In this document: one piece after another, positions 1-9,300 of the stretch
Layout: every line of letters begins with the position of its first letter
Position numbering within the stretch: the first letter of the stretch is position 1
Assembly (NCBI RefSeq): GCF_001507435.1
Contig: NZ_LMWH01000172.1
Coordinates: 62,001-126,000 of the forward strand
Direction: 5' to 3'
From: Streptomyces sp. NRRL F-5122
GTDB lineage: Bacteria; Actinomycetota; Actinomycetes; Streptomycetales; Streptomycetaceae
DNA: 64,000 nt
Made by a program: the position numbers and the translations under genes
Notes under the pieces: generated by a model
The model's database searches: none
What the model was told of the DNA's origin: nothing
What the model saw: only the letters and a program-made list of their open reading frames with translations

Positions 1-718
1 GGCGGGCGCCGAAGGCGCTCCTCTGCAGAGCCTCCACGTCCGTGGCCAGGAAGTCGCCCTTGAGCACCGGTATCCCCAGGGCCCGCTGGCCGGGGGCGAG
101 ACCCGCGGCCAGACCGGCCAGTGTGCCGCCGGTGCCGCAGGCGACCGCGACCACGTCGGCCCGGCCACGCAGTTCCTCGCCGAGGACCGCGCAGCCGTGG
201 ACGGCGAGGGAATTGCTGCCGCCCTCCGGCACCACGTAGGCGTCCTGCGCACCCGTCTCCCGCAGGATGTGCGCCAGGACCTCCGGCTCCGCCTTGCGCC
301 GGTACGTCGATCTGTCGACGAAGTGCAGCCGCATGCCGTCGGCGGCGCACCGGGCGAGGGAGGGATTCAATGGACGGTCGGCCAGTTCCTGGCCGCGGAC
401 CACCCCGATGGTGCCCGTCCCCAGCAGTCGGCCCGCGGCGGCCGTCGCCCGCAGATGGTTGGAGTAGGCGCCGCCGAAGGTGAGCAGGTTCCGGCCGGTC
501 GCCGCCCTGAGGTTCGGAGCGAGTTTGCGCCACTTGTTGCCCACGAGGTCCGGGTGGATCAGGTCGTCCCGCTTGAGCAGCAGGCGGACACCGTGCCGCG
601 CGAAGCGCTCGTCCTCGACCTCCTGCAGGGGCGACGGCAGCGACGGGCGCAGCCCCGCCGCCTCGAGCGCTTCGGGATGCGGCACATCGGGGCTGGTCAC
701 CCGGCCATTGTCGGACAC
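1..718 (-). CDS. PLP-dependent ACC deaminase / D-cysteine desulfhydrase family enzyme (C-terminus missing)
   Basis: Reading leftward from GTG at 718, about 239 codons are visible and the gene runs off the left window edge. The protein is a fold-type II pyridoxal-phosphate enzyme. It has the RDDLIHPDLVGNKWRKL segment, whose lysine in GNKxRKL is the expected Schiff-base residue, then GGAYSNHLRATA and a glycine-rich PEGGSNSLAVHG stretch, then CGTGGTLAGL, which is likely phosphate binding. Family members deaminate 1-aminocyclopropane-1-carboxylate or desulfurate D-cysteine; the substrate cannot be decided here. An in-frame TGA at 758-760, the stop of the preceding gene, limits the start to GTG 718 or GTG 700. 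Neither has a good ribosome binding site, so translational coupling to the upstream amidase gene is plausible. Confidence 0.8.
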   Translation of the reverse strand, partial: MSDNGRVTSPDVPHPEALEAAGLRPSLPSPLQEVEDERFARHGVRLLLKRDDLIHPDLVGNKWRKLAPNLRAATGRNLLTFGGAYSNHLRATAAAGRLLGTGTIGVVRGQELADRPLNPSLARCAADGMRLHFVDRSTYRRKAEPEVLAHILRETGAQDAYVVPEGGSNSLAVHGCAVLGEELRGRADVVAVACGTGGTLAGLAAGLAPGQRALGIPVLKGDFLATDVEALQRSAFGAR

Positions 719-757
719 CGGAAGCAGACGGCGCCGCCCGGTGTGCGCCGGCCCGGG

Positions 758-1348
758 TCATTTCAGGCGGTCGCGGATCCGGTCCCTGAGCCATGTCATC
801 GAAAAGCCCCTCGGATCGACCTTGCCCGGCTGCCACTCCAGATGGCCGATCACCGAGCGCTCCGACCAGCCGTGGTGGCGGCAGATCGCCGCGGCCGCCT
901 TCTCGATCGCGTCGAGCTGCGCCGTGGGCCAGGGGTCCTTGCCGTCGCCGAGGTTCTCGCACTCGAAGCCGTAGAAGTGACGGTTGCCGTCGGTGTTCGC
1001 CTCGTTCACCCGGGGCAGCACCTTCTCGGCGACGACCGCGCGCAGCACGTCGTCGTCGCCGAGCCCGGCGTGGTTGGCGCGGCCGTGGCCCACCAGGTGC
1101 ACCGCACCGTCCTTGGTGATCACACCGTGGCACAGCGGTCCCGGCAGCCCCGCCCTTCCGTCGCGGCAGACCGACACGGCCCGTTCGGCGCCCGGGATCG
1201 CGGTGTGGTGGATCACGACACCGTGGACCGGGCCCCAAGGGCCTTGGTGATTGCGGTTGTGGTGCTCCCAGTCGCCGACCTCGACGACGGTGAGGCCCGC
1301 CGCCCTGAGCCGGTCGAGGAGCGTGCCCGCGGTCATGGGTGGGGCCAC
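758..1348 (-). CDS. N-acetylmuramoyl-L-alanine amidase (amidase_2 / PGRP-like)
   Basis: This 196-residue protein has an amidase_2 fold that hydrolyses the MurNAc-L-Ala bond of peptidoglycan. Visible zinc-ligand candidates are the first His of VIHHTA near the start and the His of VIGHLEW, with D in GKVDP as the third-ligand position. GNRHFYGFECEN is the usual core strand. I chose GTG at 1348 because AAGGAGG lies about 5 nt upstream, whereas the next ATG (1336) is too far from that site. No signal peptide is visible, so the enzyme may be cytoplasmic, used in recycling, or phage-derived. It sits 39 nt upstream of the PLP enzyme in the same direction. Confidence 0.85.
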   Translation of the reverse strand: MAPPMTAGTLLDRLRAAGLTVVEVGDWEHHNRNHQGPWGPVHGVVIHHTAIPGAERAVSVCRDGRAGLPGPLCHGVITKDGAVHLVGHGRANHAGLGDDDVLRAVVAEKVLPRVNEANTDGNRHFYGFECENLGDGKDPWPTAQLDAIEKAAAAICRHHGWSERSVIGHLEWQPGKVDPRGFSMTWLRDRIRDRLK

Positions 1349-1671
1349 GGCCGCCTCCTTCGCGCTGCGTGACGGGCGCCGGTCGCGTCCGCCTCGTGGA
1401 GCCGCTTGTACCGGCGGCGGCCCTGCTCGCGCCAGCCGTTCGCACGGTGTGCGAGCCGATCCGGTCAGCACCCGGAATGACGGGGACTGGGCCGCCCGAC
1501 CAGGGAGTTCACGCCCGGTCCCGCACCGGCGCGGCCCTGCCGGGCAGCGGCTCGCCCGTGTGCCCAGGCCGATGATGATCCATTCCCGCTCTTTTGGGTA
1601 ATGGCACGGACACGCTCCGTACTGAAGGCTTGTTCCCGCAGATCACAGCATGATCGGGAGGGGCATTCTCT
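1349..1671. other. Intergenic promoter region between amidase and eshA
   Basis: 323 bp between divergent genes. No convincing coding sequence was found. The last 110 bp before eshA is clearly less GC-rich than its surroundings (for example the TTTTGGGTAATGG stretch near 1593) and probably carries the eshA promoter. GGGAGGGGC near 1655 is the eshA ribosome binding site region. Confidence 0.5.
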
Positions 1672-3078
1672 ATGTCGGTAGGCGAAGAGGTCCGCGCTGA
1701 GGGCAACAAGCCGCAGCAGAGTCTCGGCACCACGGCCGCGCGGAACCTGGCCACCACCACCAAGTCCGCACCACAGATGCAGGAGATCAGCTCACGGTGG
1801 CTGCTGCGCATGCTGCCGTGGGTGGACGTACAGGGTGGTGCGTACCGTGTGAACCGCCGTCTGGCCTACTCGGTGGGCGACGGCCGCGTGACGTTCGTGA
1901 AGACCGGCGACCAGGTCACGGTCATCCCGGCCGAGCTGGGCGAACTGCCCGCGCTGCGCGAGTACGAGGACCTGGAGGTGCTCGGCGAACTCGCCCGGCG
2001 GTGCCAGCAGCGGAGGTTCGCGCCGGGCGACGTGCTCGCCGAGTTCGGCAGCCAGGCGGACGAGGTGTTCCTCCTCGCGCACGGCAGGGTCGAGAAACTC
2101 GGTACGGGACCCTACGGGGACGACGCGGTGCTCGGGGTGCTCGCCGACGGCGCGTACTTCGGCGAGCAGGCACTGCTCGACCCTGACGCCATCTGGGAGT
2201 ACACGGCTCGAGCGGTCACCGCCTGCACGGTGCTCGCGCTGCCGCGCCGGGACGTCGAGCAGATCGCCGAGCGCACCGGATCGCTCCGCGAACACCTCCG
2301 GGAGCAGCGTTCGATCCCCGAGCAGCGCACCAACAAATACGGCGAGAAGGAGATCGACCTCGCCGCGGGCCACAGCGGCGAACCGGACATCCCGCACACC
2401 TTCGTCGACTACGAGGCCGCGCCCCGCGAGTACGAACTGAGCATCGCCCAGACCGTCCTGCGTATCCACACCCGCGTGGCCGACCTCTACAACCAGCCCA
2501 TGAACCAGACCGAGCACCAGTTGCGGCTCACGGTCGAGGCGCTCAAGGAGCGCCAGGAGCACGAGCTGATCAACAACCGCGACTTCGGTCTGCTCCACAA
2601 CTGCGAGTACGACCAGCGGCTGCAGCCGCACGACGGCGTGCCGGGCCCCGACGACCTGGACGAGCTGCTCAGCAGGCGGCGCGGCACCAAGCTGCTCCTC
2701 GCCCACCCGCGCGCGATCTCCGCGTTCGGCAGGGAGCTCAACAAGCGCGGGCTCGTGCCCGAGACCGTCGACCTCGGGGGCAACCGCATCCCCACCTGGC
2801 GGGGGGTGCCGATCTTCCCGTGCAACAAGATCCCGGTGAGCGACGCCCGTACGACCTCGATCATCGCCATGCGTACCGGTGAGGAGGACCAAGGTGTGGT
2901 CGGCCTCAGGCAGTCGGGAATCCCCGACGAGATCGAGCCGAGCCTGTCGGTGCGTTTCATGGGCATCAACGAGCAGGCGATCATCAGCTATCTGGTGACG
3001 GGCTACTACTCGGCCGCCGTTCTCGTTCCCGACGCCCTGGGCGTCCTGGAGAACGTCGAGATCGGCCGTTGGAGGTGA
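1672..3078 (+). CDS. eshA: Family 2B encapsulin shell protein with cyclic-nucleotide-binding domain (EshA)
   Basis: 468 residues. N- and C-terminal portions (about 1-100 and 210-468) resemble the HK97-fold shell of family 2 encapsulins. Residues about 101-205 form an inserted cyclic-nucleotide-binding domain with FGEQALL at 163-169 and R180 in the phosphate-cassette position. The sequence matches Streptomyces EshA, a roughly 52 kDa protein linked in the literature to sporulation septation, cAMP binding and ppGpp/antibiotic effects, later assigned to family 2B encapsulins. The shell is expected to self-assemble into a compartment whose inserted domain may gate or sense a nucleotide. The next gene downstream, a polyprenyl diphosphate synthase, is the typical cargo class for family 2B. 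Assembly and cargo loading here are inferred from homology and context. Confidence 0.9.
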   Translation: MSVGEEVRAEGNKPQQSLGTTAARNLATTTKSAPQMQEISSRWLLRMLPWVDVQGGAYRVNRRLAYSVGDGRVTFVKTGDQVTVIPAELGELPALREYEDLEVLGELARRCQQRRFAPGDVLAEFGSQADEVFLLAHGRVEKLGTGPYGDDAVLGVLADGAYFGEQALLDPDAIWEYTARAVTACTVLALPRRDVEQIAERTGSLREHLREQRSIPEQRTNKYGEKEIDLAAGHSGEPDIPHTFVDYEAAPREYELSIAQTVLRIHTRVADLYNQPMNQTEHQLRLTVEALKERQEHELINNRDFGLLHNCEYDQRLQPHDGVPGPDDLDELLSRRRGTKLLLAHPRAISAFGRELNKRGLVPETVDLGGNRIPTWRGVPIFPCNKIPVSDARTTSIIAMRTGEEDQGVVGLRQSGIPDEIEPSLSVRFMGINEQAIISYLVTGYYSAAVLVPDALGVLENVEIGRWR

Positions 3079-3222
3079 CGCCACCCACACCCGGCAGTCC
3101 GTGTCCCCGCCCGTCAGGGCGGGTACACCCTCGGGGTACCACCGGCCGGGCGGCAGCGGAGGCGTCACGTCCGCAGACACTACGAGGCGGTTCCATGGCT
3201 GAGGTCCGCACGGGGAGGTTCC

Positions 3223-4347
3223 ATGGGTGAGTTCCTGACGGAACCGAAGCAGACCCCGACCCTCGGACGGCGCGGCCCGGCAGGCCCGCCGGGCCGGTCC
3301 CGCCCGGTCCCGCGCCGGGCGACACCGTCCGACGGGCACGAGGCCACGGCGATCCTGGACCGCGCACGCGACGTGGTCGACCCGGAGCTGCGCCGGGCCG
3401 TCGACTCGCTGCCCGGTGCGATGCGGCGCATCGCGCGCTACCACTTCGGCTGGGAGCACGCGGACGGCACACCTGCCAACGGCAATGCGGGCAAGGCGAT
3501 ACGGCCCGCGCTCGTGCTCACCGCGGTCCGCGCCCTCGGCGGTCGCGAGGCCGTGGCGGTGGGGGCCGCCGCGGCCGTCGAACTCGTCCACAACTTCACG
3601 CTGCTGCACGACGACGTGATGGACAGGGACGCCACCCGCAGACACCGCCCCACCGTCTGGACGGTGTTCGGCGACGCCGACGCCATCCTCGCCGGGGACG
3701 CACTGCAGGCGCTGGCCCTGGGGATGCTGGCCGAGGACCGGCATCCCGCGGCGGCGGCCGCGGCGGCCCGGCTCGCGGCCTGCGTGGTCGAGCTCTGCGC
3801 CGGTCAGCACGACGACACGGCCATGGAGCGCAGCGACCCCGACGAGGTCACCCTCGGCGAGGTGCTCGACATGGCCGAGGCGAAGACGGGCGCCCTGCTC
3901 GGCTGCGCCTGCGCGGTCGGCGCACTGTACGCCGGCGCGGACGACGAGGACGTCGAGGCGCTGGACGCCTTCGGCCGGGAGGCGGGGCTCGCCTTCCAGC
4001 TCATCGACGACGTGATCGGGATCTGGGGCGACCCCGGCCGCACCGGCAAGCCGGCCGGGGCGGACCTCATGGCCCGCAAGAAGTCGCTGCCCGTGGTCGC
4101 CGCGCTCGCCTCCGGCACCCCGGCGGCGGCCGACCTGGCCGAGCTGTACCGGGGGCCCTACCGGGAGGGGGAATTGGAGCGCACGGTCCTCGCCGTCGAG
4201 CAGGCGGGCGGCCGTGACTGGGCGCAACAGCAGGCGGCCGACCGGATGGGCCGGGCGATGCACGAGCTGTCCCGTGCGATTCCCGATCCCGAGGCTGCGG
4301 GCGGTCTGCTGGCGCTGGCCGAGTTCGTGACCAGGCGCAGCGCCTGA
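3223..4347 (+). CDS. Polyprenyl diphosphate synthase, probable encapsulin cargo
   Basis: 374 residues, trans-isoprenyl diphosphate synthase family. It elongates allylic diphosphates with isopentenyl diphosphate. The first aspartate-rich motif is DDVMD at 130-134, and the second begins at D262-D263 within LIDDVIGIWGD; both magnesium-binding motifs are intact. GKAIRP near 90-95 is the usual substrate-binding lead. The first ~40 residues are a Pro/Gly/Arg-rich low-complexity extension absent from standard synthases. Cargo of family 2 encapsulins carries such disordered N-terminal regions for packaging, which fits the position 144 nt after eshA. ATG 3223 has GGGAGG 4 nt upstream. An earlier ATG at 3195 opens only an 11-codon frame. 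Product chain length cannot be read from the sequence. Confidence 0.88.
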   Translation: MGEFLTEPKQTPTLGRRGPAGPPGRSRPVPRRATPSDGHEATAILDRARDVVDPELRRAVDSLPGAMRRIARYHFGWEHADGTPANGNAGKAIRPALVLTAVRALGGREAVAVGAAAAVELVHNFTLLHDDVMDRDATRRHRPTVWTVFGDADAILAGDALQALALGMLAEDRHPAAAAAAARLAACVVELCAGQHDDTAMERSDPDEVTLGEVLDMAEAKTGALLGCACAVGALYAGADDEDVEALDAFGREAGLAFQLIDDVIGIWGDPGRTGKPAGADLMARKKSLPVVAALASGTPAAADLAELYRGPYREGELERTVLAVEQAGGRDWAQQQAADRMGRAMHELSRAIPDPEAAGGLLALAEFVTRRSA

Positions 4348-4365
4348 CCGCCGGGCCGCAGGGCC

Positions 4366-4419
4366 CCGGAGCCCTGGTGCCGCGCGGATCCTGACCCCGC
4401 GCGGCACCCGTGGCTCCGG
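4366..4419 (+). terminator. Hairpin terminator after polyprenyl synthase
   Basis: Arms CCGGAGCC (4366-4373) and GGCTCCGG (4412-4419) enclose an inner GTGCCGCGCGG/CCGCGCGGCAC pair, giving a long GC-rich stem. No U-tract follows, which is normal for Streptomyces terminators. Confidence 0.7.
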
Positions 4420-4426
4420 ACGGGGC

Positions 4427-4459
4427 GGGCCCCGCACATCCCCATGTCGTGCGGGGCCC
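4427..4459 (+). terminator. Second, tandem hairpin terminator
   Basis: Perfect 11-bp arms GGGCCCCGCAC (4427-4437) and GTGCGGGGCCC (4449-4459) with an 11-nt loop, placed 7 nt after the previous hairpin. Two strong hairpins in a row isolate the eshA operon from the next gene. Confidence 0.75.
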
Positions 4460-4578
4460 GATCCCCTTTCCCGGTGCCCTTCCCCGCCGTCGGCGTGCCC
4501 TCGGCGGCATTGCCCCCACGACGCTCGATATCCTCAACTCCCGTAAGCTCACCGTCGGTTGATGCGAGGGGCAGATAG

Positions 4579-5175
4579 ATGGGCGTGGCGATCCGGGCGG
4601 CGGGCCAGGACGACAGGGAACTGGTCGTCCGGCTGCTGGACGAGGCGTTCCGGGACGATCCGGTCAGCAGCTGGGTCTTTCCGGACGAGGAGCACCGGCG
4701 CACGACGCACCACAGGCTGATGGCCGCGTTCACCGACATCGTGCTCGCCGAGGGGCACATCGACGTGACGGAGGACGGCACGGCGTGCGCGCTGTGGCTG
4801 TCCGTCCCGGCCGGCGACCACTCCGGTGAGGAGGACGGGGACGACGCCGTGCGGTTGCGCGAGGCGGTCGACCCGGAGAACGAGCGGGTCGAACTCATAG
4901 CGCGGCTCATGGCCGAGTCGCATCCCGCGGACCGCGGCCACGAGTACCTGTGGATGATCGGCGTGGCACCGGGAAGCCAGGGCGAGGGCCTGGGCACCGC
5001 GCTCATCCAGCACGTCCTCGACCGCTGCGACCGCGACGGGCTGCCGGCGTATCTGGAGGCGAGCAGCGTCCGCAGCACCAGGCTGTACGAACGGCTCGGG
5101 TTCGCCTTCGAGGGGCCCACCCTGGACCTTCCGGACGGCCTGCGGATGTGGCCGATGTGGCGCGATCCGCGCTGA
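4579..5175 (+). CDS. GNAT-family N-acetyltransferase
   Basis: 198 residues. The acetyl-CoA pyrophosphate loop is visible as GVAPGSQGEGLGTALIQ near residue 135, followed by the usual C-terminal YLEASSVRSTRLYERLGF segment that closes a GNAT fold. The substrate is unknown; the N-terminal half (RDDPVSSWVFPDEEHR) is of the type seen in many uncharacterised actinobacterial GNATs. ATG 4579 is preceded by GAGGGGC. The gene stands alone between terminators and a short intergenic gap. Confidence 0.85.
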   Translation: MGVAIRAAGQDDRELVVRLLDEAFRDDPVSSWVFPDEEHRRTTHHRLMAAFTDIVLAEGHIDVTEDGTACALWLSVPAGDHSGEEDGDDAVRLREAVDPENERVELIARLMAESHPADRGHEYLWMIGVAPGSQGEGLGTALIQHVLDRCDRDGLPAYLEASSVRSTRLYERLGFAFEGPTLDLPDGLRMWPMWRDPR

Positions 5176-5223
5176 TCCGGAGCGCGGGGAGCGCATGTGC
5201 GGTGCCCGCCCTACCCTGAGGAC

Positions 5224-5757
5224 ATGGGCAGCGAGGACAGGGTCTGCCCCGCGTGCGGGCAGCACGTCGCCACGGTGGTACGGCGGCACAAGACGCTCGG
5301 CGCGTTTGTCCCCGTATGGCGCCCCGGCCCCTGCCGGAACCCGCAGTGCGCGGCGTACGTGGCGCCGACGGCCGACGCGTCGTACCGGGCGTCGCCTAGG
5401 GTCGGCGCCATGCACGAACCACTTCTGCACCTCACCGAGCGCTCCTTGTGGGAGGCCGCCCGCGCGAGCGGCAGCTATGAGATGTCGACCCGCGGCCGCA
5501 CCCTCCAGGAGGAGGGCTTCATCCACTGCTCACTGCGCCACCAGGTCCCGGAGGTGGCGCACCGGCTCTACGGGGAGCACGGCGCGTCCGGCGAACTGGT
5601 CCTCCTCGTCATCGATCCGCAGCGTCTGACCGCCCCCGTGCGCTACGAGTCGATGCGACCCGGTGGTGAGGAGTTCCCGCATGTGTACGGGCCGATTCCG
5701 GTGTCCGCAGTGGTGGACGTGGAGGCCTGGGGCAACGGGGAGACGACGGAGGCCTGA
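5224..5757 (+). CDS. Zinc-ribbon segment plus DUF952 domain protein
   Basis: From ATG 5224 the frame is open for 177 codons. Residues 1-50 contain CPACG and CRNPQC pairs, a likely four-cysteine zinc ribbon. From Met63 (ATG at 5410) the sequence is a complete DUF952 domain (LHLTERSLWEAA, EEGFIHCS, HVYGPIP), a small family of unknown biochemical role. Most DUF952 proteins I know begin at the second Met, and TAGGGT lies 7 nt before ATG 5410, which would suit a leaderless transcript. TACCCT lies similarly before ATG 5224. The region therefore encodes either one fused protein or two in-frame products. The GNAT gene ends 48 nt upstream. Confidence 0.7.
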   Translation: MGSEDRVCPACGQHVATVVRRHKTLGAFVPVWRPGPCRNPQCAAYVAPTADASYRASPRVGAMHEPLLHLTERSLWEAARASGSYEMSTRGRTLQEEGFIHCSLRHQVPEVAHRLYGEHGASGELVLLVIDPQRLTAPVRYESMRPGGEEFPHVYGPIPVSAVVDVEAWGNGETTEA

Positions 5758-5821
5758 GCGCGGCGGTGGACGGCGCGTGGTGCGGCCGTCGGGCGATCGG
5801 GTCGCGCAGAGGCCCGGGATG

Positions 5822-6259
5822 TCATGCCGGAGCGGCGCCCGCGGCGACGTCCCGCGCCGCACTCGGACGGCTACGGCGGGGACGCGTCAGCCCCTTGGCC
5901 ACACAGGGCGGTATCGCCGCGAGCTGCTCGTGCGACCGCGACCGGTACGCGCTCGGCGACTCGCCCACCAGCTCCGTGAACCGCGTGCTGAACGATCCCA
6001 GCGAGGTGCATCCCACGGCGAGGCAGACCTCCGTGACGGTCAGATCGCCGCGTCGCAGCAGCGCTTTGGCGCGCTCGATGCGCCGGGTCATGAGGTAGCC
6101 GTACGGGGTCTCCCCGTAGGCCGCGCGGAAGCTGCGCTGGAAGTGCCCCGGTGACATCAGCGCGGTGCGCGCGAGCGCGGCCACGTCCAGCGGTTGCGCG
6201 TACTCACGGTCCATCCGATCGCGCGCCCGTCGTAGCCGGACCAGGTCGTCGATGTCCAC
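5822..6259 (-). CDS. AraC-family transcriptional regulator (DNA-binding domain only)
   Basis: About 145 residues from GTG 6259. Two helix-turn-helix units are clear: LDVAALARTALMSPGHFQRSF, and DLTVTEVCLAVG followed by SLGSFSTRF. A short basic tail follows and there is no separate ligand-binding domain, so this is a stand-alone AraC C-terminal domain. GAGG lies 3 nt before the GTG. It is divergent from the AfsR-like gene (109 nt gap). A Glyoxalase or VOC gene often accompanies such short regulators, but none is present here. Confidence 0.82.
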   Translation of the reverse strand: MDIDDLVRLRRARDRMDREYAQPLDVAALARTALMSPGHFQRSFRAAYGETPYGYLMTRRIERAKALLRRGDLTVTEVCLAVGCTSLGSFSTRFTELVGESPSAYRSRSHEQLAAIPPCVAKGLTRPRRSRPSAARDVAAGAAPA

Positions 6260-6368
6260 GGCCTCAGCATGGCACGCGGCACTGACACCGGCCGGGCTCC
6301 GCGCGCGTCGGCACCCGGCGGCGTCAAGAGCCCGGCAAGATCCACCGGGCACGTTCTAACCTACTCGG

Positions 6369-9300
6369 GTGACCACCGAGCTGACCTTCCTCGCGCGGGT
6401 GTCCCATCGTGGCCGGGAGATCAGCGGGCCCCGGTTGCGCGGGCTGCTCGCACTGCTCGCCGACGAGCCGCGCGCCGGATGCAGCTCGACCCGGCTGGTC
6501 GACGGGCTGTGGCCGGACGAGCAGCCGGCGAACCCGACCAAGGCCCTGCAGGTGCTCGTCTCCCGGGCCCGTTCGCAGCTCGGCGCCGACGTCATCGCCG
6601 CCACCGCCACGGGCTACCGGCTCACCCTGGACGCCGAGGCCGTCGACACCTCCGCCGTGCTGCTCGCCGCCACCCGGGCGGCCCGCGCCGCCCGCGACGG
6701 CGACCATGGTGCCGCCCTCGCGCACGCCGAGGCGGGGCTCCTCCACTGGGACGGCCCGCCCGGCGACGACGGACCCGACGACCCGGTCTCGGCTCTGCGG
6801 GCGGCGCGTGCGACGACGTACACCGCCCTGGTCCGCACGCGGGCTCTGGCCCTCGCCCGCCTCGGCCGGCACGCCGACGCGGTCGAACCCCTCACCGCGT
6901 TCGCATCCGCTCATCCGCGCGACGAGGAGATCCTCGCCGAACTGCTGCGCAGCGAGGCGGCCGGCGCAGGACCGGCCGCCGCGCTGACCCGCTACGACAG
7001 CTACCGCCGGGCGCTGCGGGACGACCTCGGCACCGATCCCGGCCCCGCTCTGCGCTCGGTCCACCAGGAGTTGCTGCGCGACGAGGCGCCGAGCGTGCGC
7101 CGCGGCATCCCGCACGAGCCGAACCCGTTGCTCGGCCGCGCCGACGACATCGCCGCCATGTCCGGGCTGCTGCGCACCTCGCGGGTCGTCTCGATCGTCG
7201 GTGCGGGCGGTCTGGGCAAGACCCGCCTCGCGCAGGCGGTCGGGCGTGAGGCCGAGCAGAAGGCGGTGCACTTCGTGCCCCTCGCGGGCGTCACACGGGA
7301 CGAGGACGTGCTCGCCGAGGTCGCCGCGGCCCTGGGCGTCGGGGAGGTCCTGCATCCGGACCTGCTCGGCGGCATCGCCGGCGCCCTCGGCGCCGGCCCC
7401 GCGCTGCTCGTGCTCGACAACTGCGAACAGGTGGTGCGCGGCGCCGCCGAACTCGTCCGCGGCCTCGTCGCCCTCACTCGTGACCTGCGTGTGCTCACCA
7501 CCAGCCGCGCCCCGCTCGGCCTGAGTTCCGAAGCGGTCCACCTGCTTCCCGAGTTGAGCCTCGCGACCACGGTCGAGCTGTTCGGGCAGCGGGCGCGGGC
7601 GGCCCGGCCGGGCGTCGAGCTCCCGTCCGGCCCCGTCGAGGAGCTGTGCCGCCGCCTCGACGGGCTGCCCCTCGCCGCCGAACTGGCCGCGGCCCGTGTC
7701 CGCGTCCTGTCCGTCCCCGAGATCGTCCGCCGCCTCGACGACCGGTTCGCCCTGTTGCGCGGCGGCGCCCGGGACGCGCCCGAACGGCACCGGACGCTGC
7801 TCGCCGTCGTCGACTGGAGCTGGCACCTCCTCGACGGGACCGGGCAGCGGGCCCTGCGCGCCCTGTCCGTCTTCCCCGACGGATTCACGGCGGAGGCGGC
7901 GGAGCATCTCGTGGGCGGGGCCGAGGTGCTCGAGGACCTCGTCGACCAGTCGCTGCTCAAGGTCGTGGACACGCCGATAGGCGCTCGGTTCCGCATGCTG
8001 GAGACCGTGCGGCAGTTCAGCACCGACCGCCGCGCCGAGGCCGGCGAGGCGGAGCAGGTGACCCGGCAGTTCCTTTCCTGGGCAAGGGAGTTCGGCCTCG
8101 CGCGTCACACGTCCGTGTCCGATGCGGACTCCTTCCTCGACCTCGACCCGGTCCGCGCCGAACAGGACAACCTGCTGCACGCGCTGCGCCTCGCCCTCGC
8201 CCGGGCCGACGCGCCCACGGTGGTGGCGTGCGCCGCGGTGCTCGCCGGACTGTGGAACATAGAGCCCCGCTACACCCGCGTGGCCGCGCTCATCCAGGAG
8301 ACCGGCCACCTGCTGAGCCACTTCCGGCCCGGGCCCGCGCTGGTGGAGGCCACCCGGACCGCCGCCGCGCTGTTCGCCGCCGACCTGTTCCTGCTCCAGG
8401 GCGAGAGCACCCCTGCGCTGCGCTTCGTGACCGTACTGCGCCGTCTGCCGCCCGCTCCGCCGGACACCGTCCCCCGCGCCGTCGCCGCCGTCCTCGCCGA
8501 CGTGCCCGCCGTGCTCGTGCCGGACCGCGGCACGAGCTCGCACACCGCGCCGCAGGCGGCCGCGGTCGCCGAGACCGTCACCGGCTACGTACTCGAGGCG
8601 CGGGGCGACATCGAGGGTGCTCTCGCCGCCGCCGACCGGATGCTCGAAGCCGTCGGGGACGGGAGCCGGCTCGTCGTCCGGCTTCTCGCCCACTCCCGGG
8701 TCAGCGAGCTCAGCCTGAAGCTCGAGCAGGGCGAGCGGGCACGGCACCATCTGCGGGTCGCGCTCCACCTCCAGGAGCGGCTGCTCGGCCCCGGACCCGA
8801 GGAGATCGGGATCCGCTGGGGGCTCGTCATGGCGTCGCTGCTGCTCGGCGAGGTCGACGAGGCCGAGTACTGGCTGCAGTTGTCGATGTCCCCGGACACC
8901 GACGACACCTATGGCCTGGCCACCTTCCAAAGCGGTGTGCGGGCCGAGATCCTGCTCGCCCGCGGCGAGACCGAGGCGGGGCTGCGCATGTGGCGCCGGG
9001 CCGCCGAACCGTCCCCGGTGGCCCAGCGGCCGTTCCCGGACACCGAGCCGCCGGGTCTCGAGGCATGGACCCTGGAAGCCCTGGGCGTCGCGGTCGTCGC
9101 CCACGCCCAGCACGGCCGTCTCGACCGCGTGGCCCATCTCGTCGGCGAACTGCGGCCCAAACTCCGCAGACTGCTGTCCGGTCCGGCCGTCGACCGGCCC
9201 GCGTACGCCGCCCATCTCGCCATCTGCGGGGTGCTGCTCCTCGCGTTCGCCCATGTGCAGCTCGACCGCGGAGCCCCGGCGCAGGCCGCCCGGTCGATCG

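Noticed and set aside
197..1372. Plus-strand frame across the PLP enzyme and amidase
   Set aside because: Antisense to two recognised proteins on the minus strand.
3195..3230. Upstream ATG as synthase start
   Set aside because: Out of frame with the synthase and stops after 11 codons. Treated only as a possible upstream frame.
1792..4437. Long minus-strand frame across eshA and the synthase
   Set aside because: Runs antisense through two clear genes and their intergenic gap; no start context or domain.
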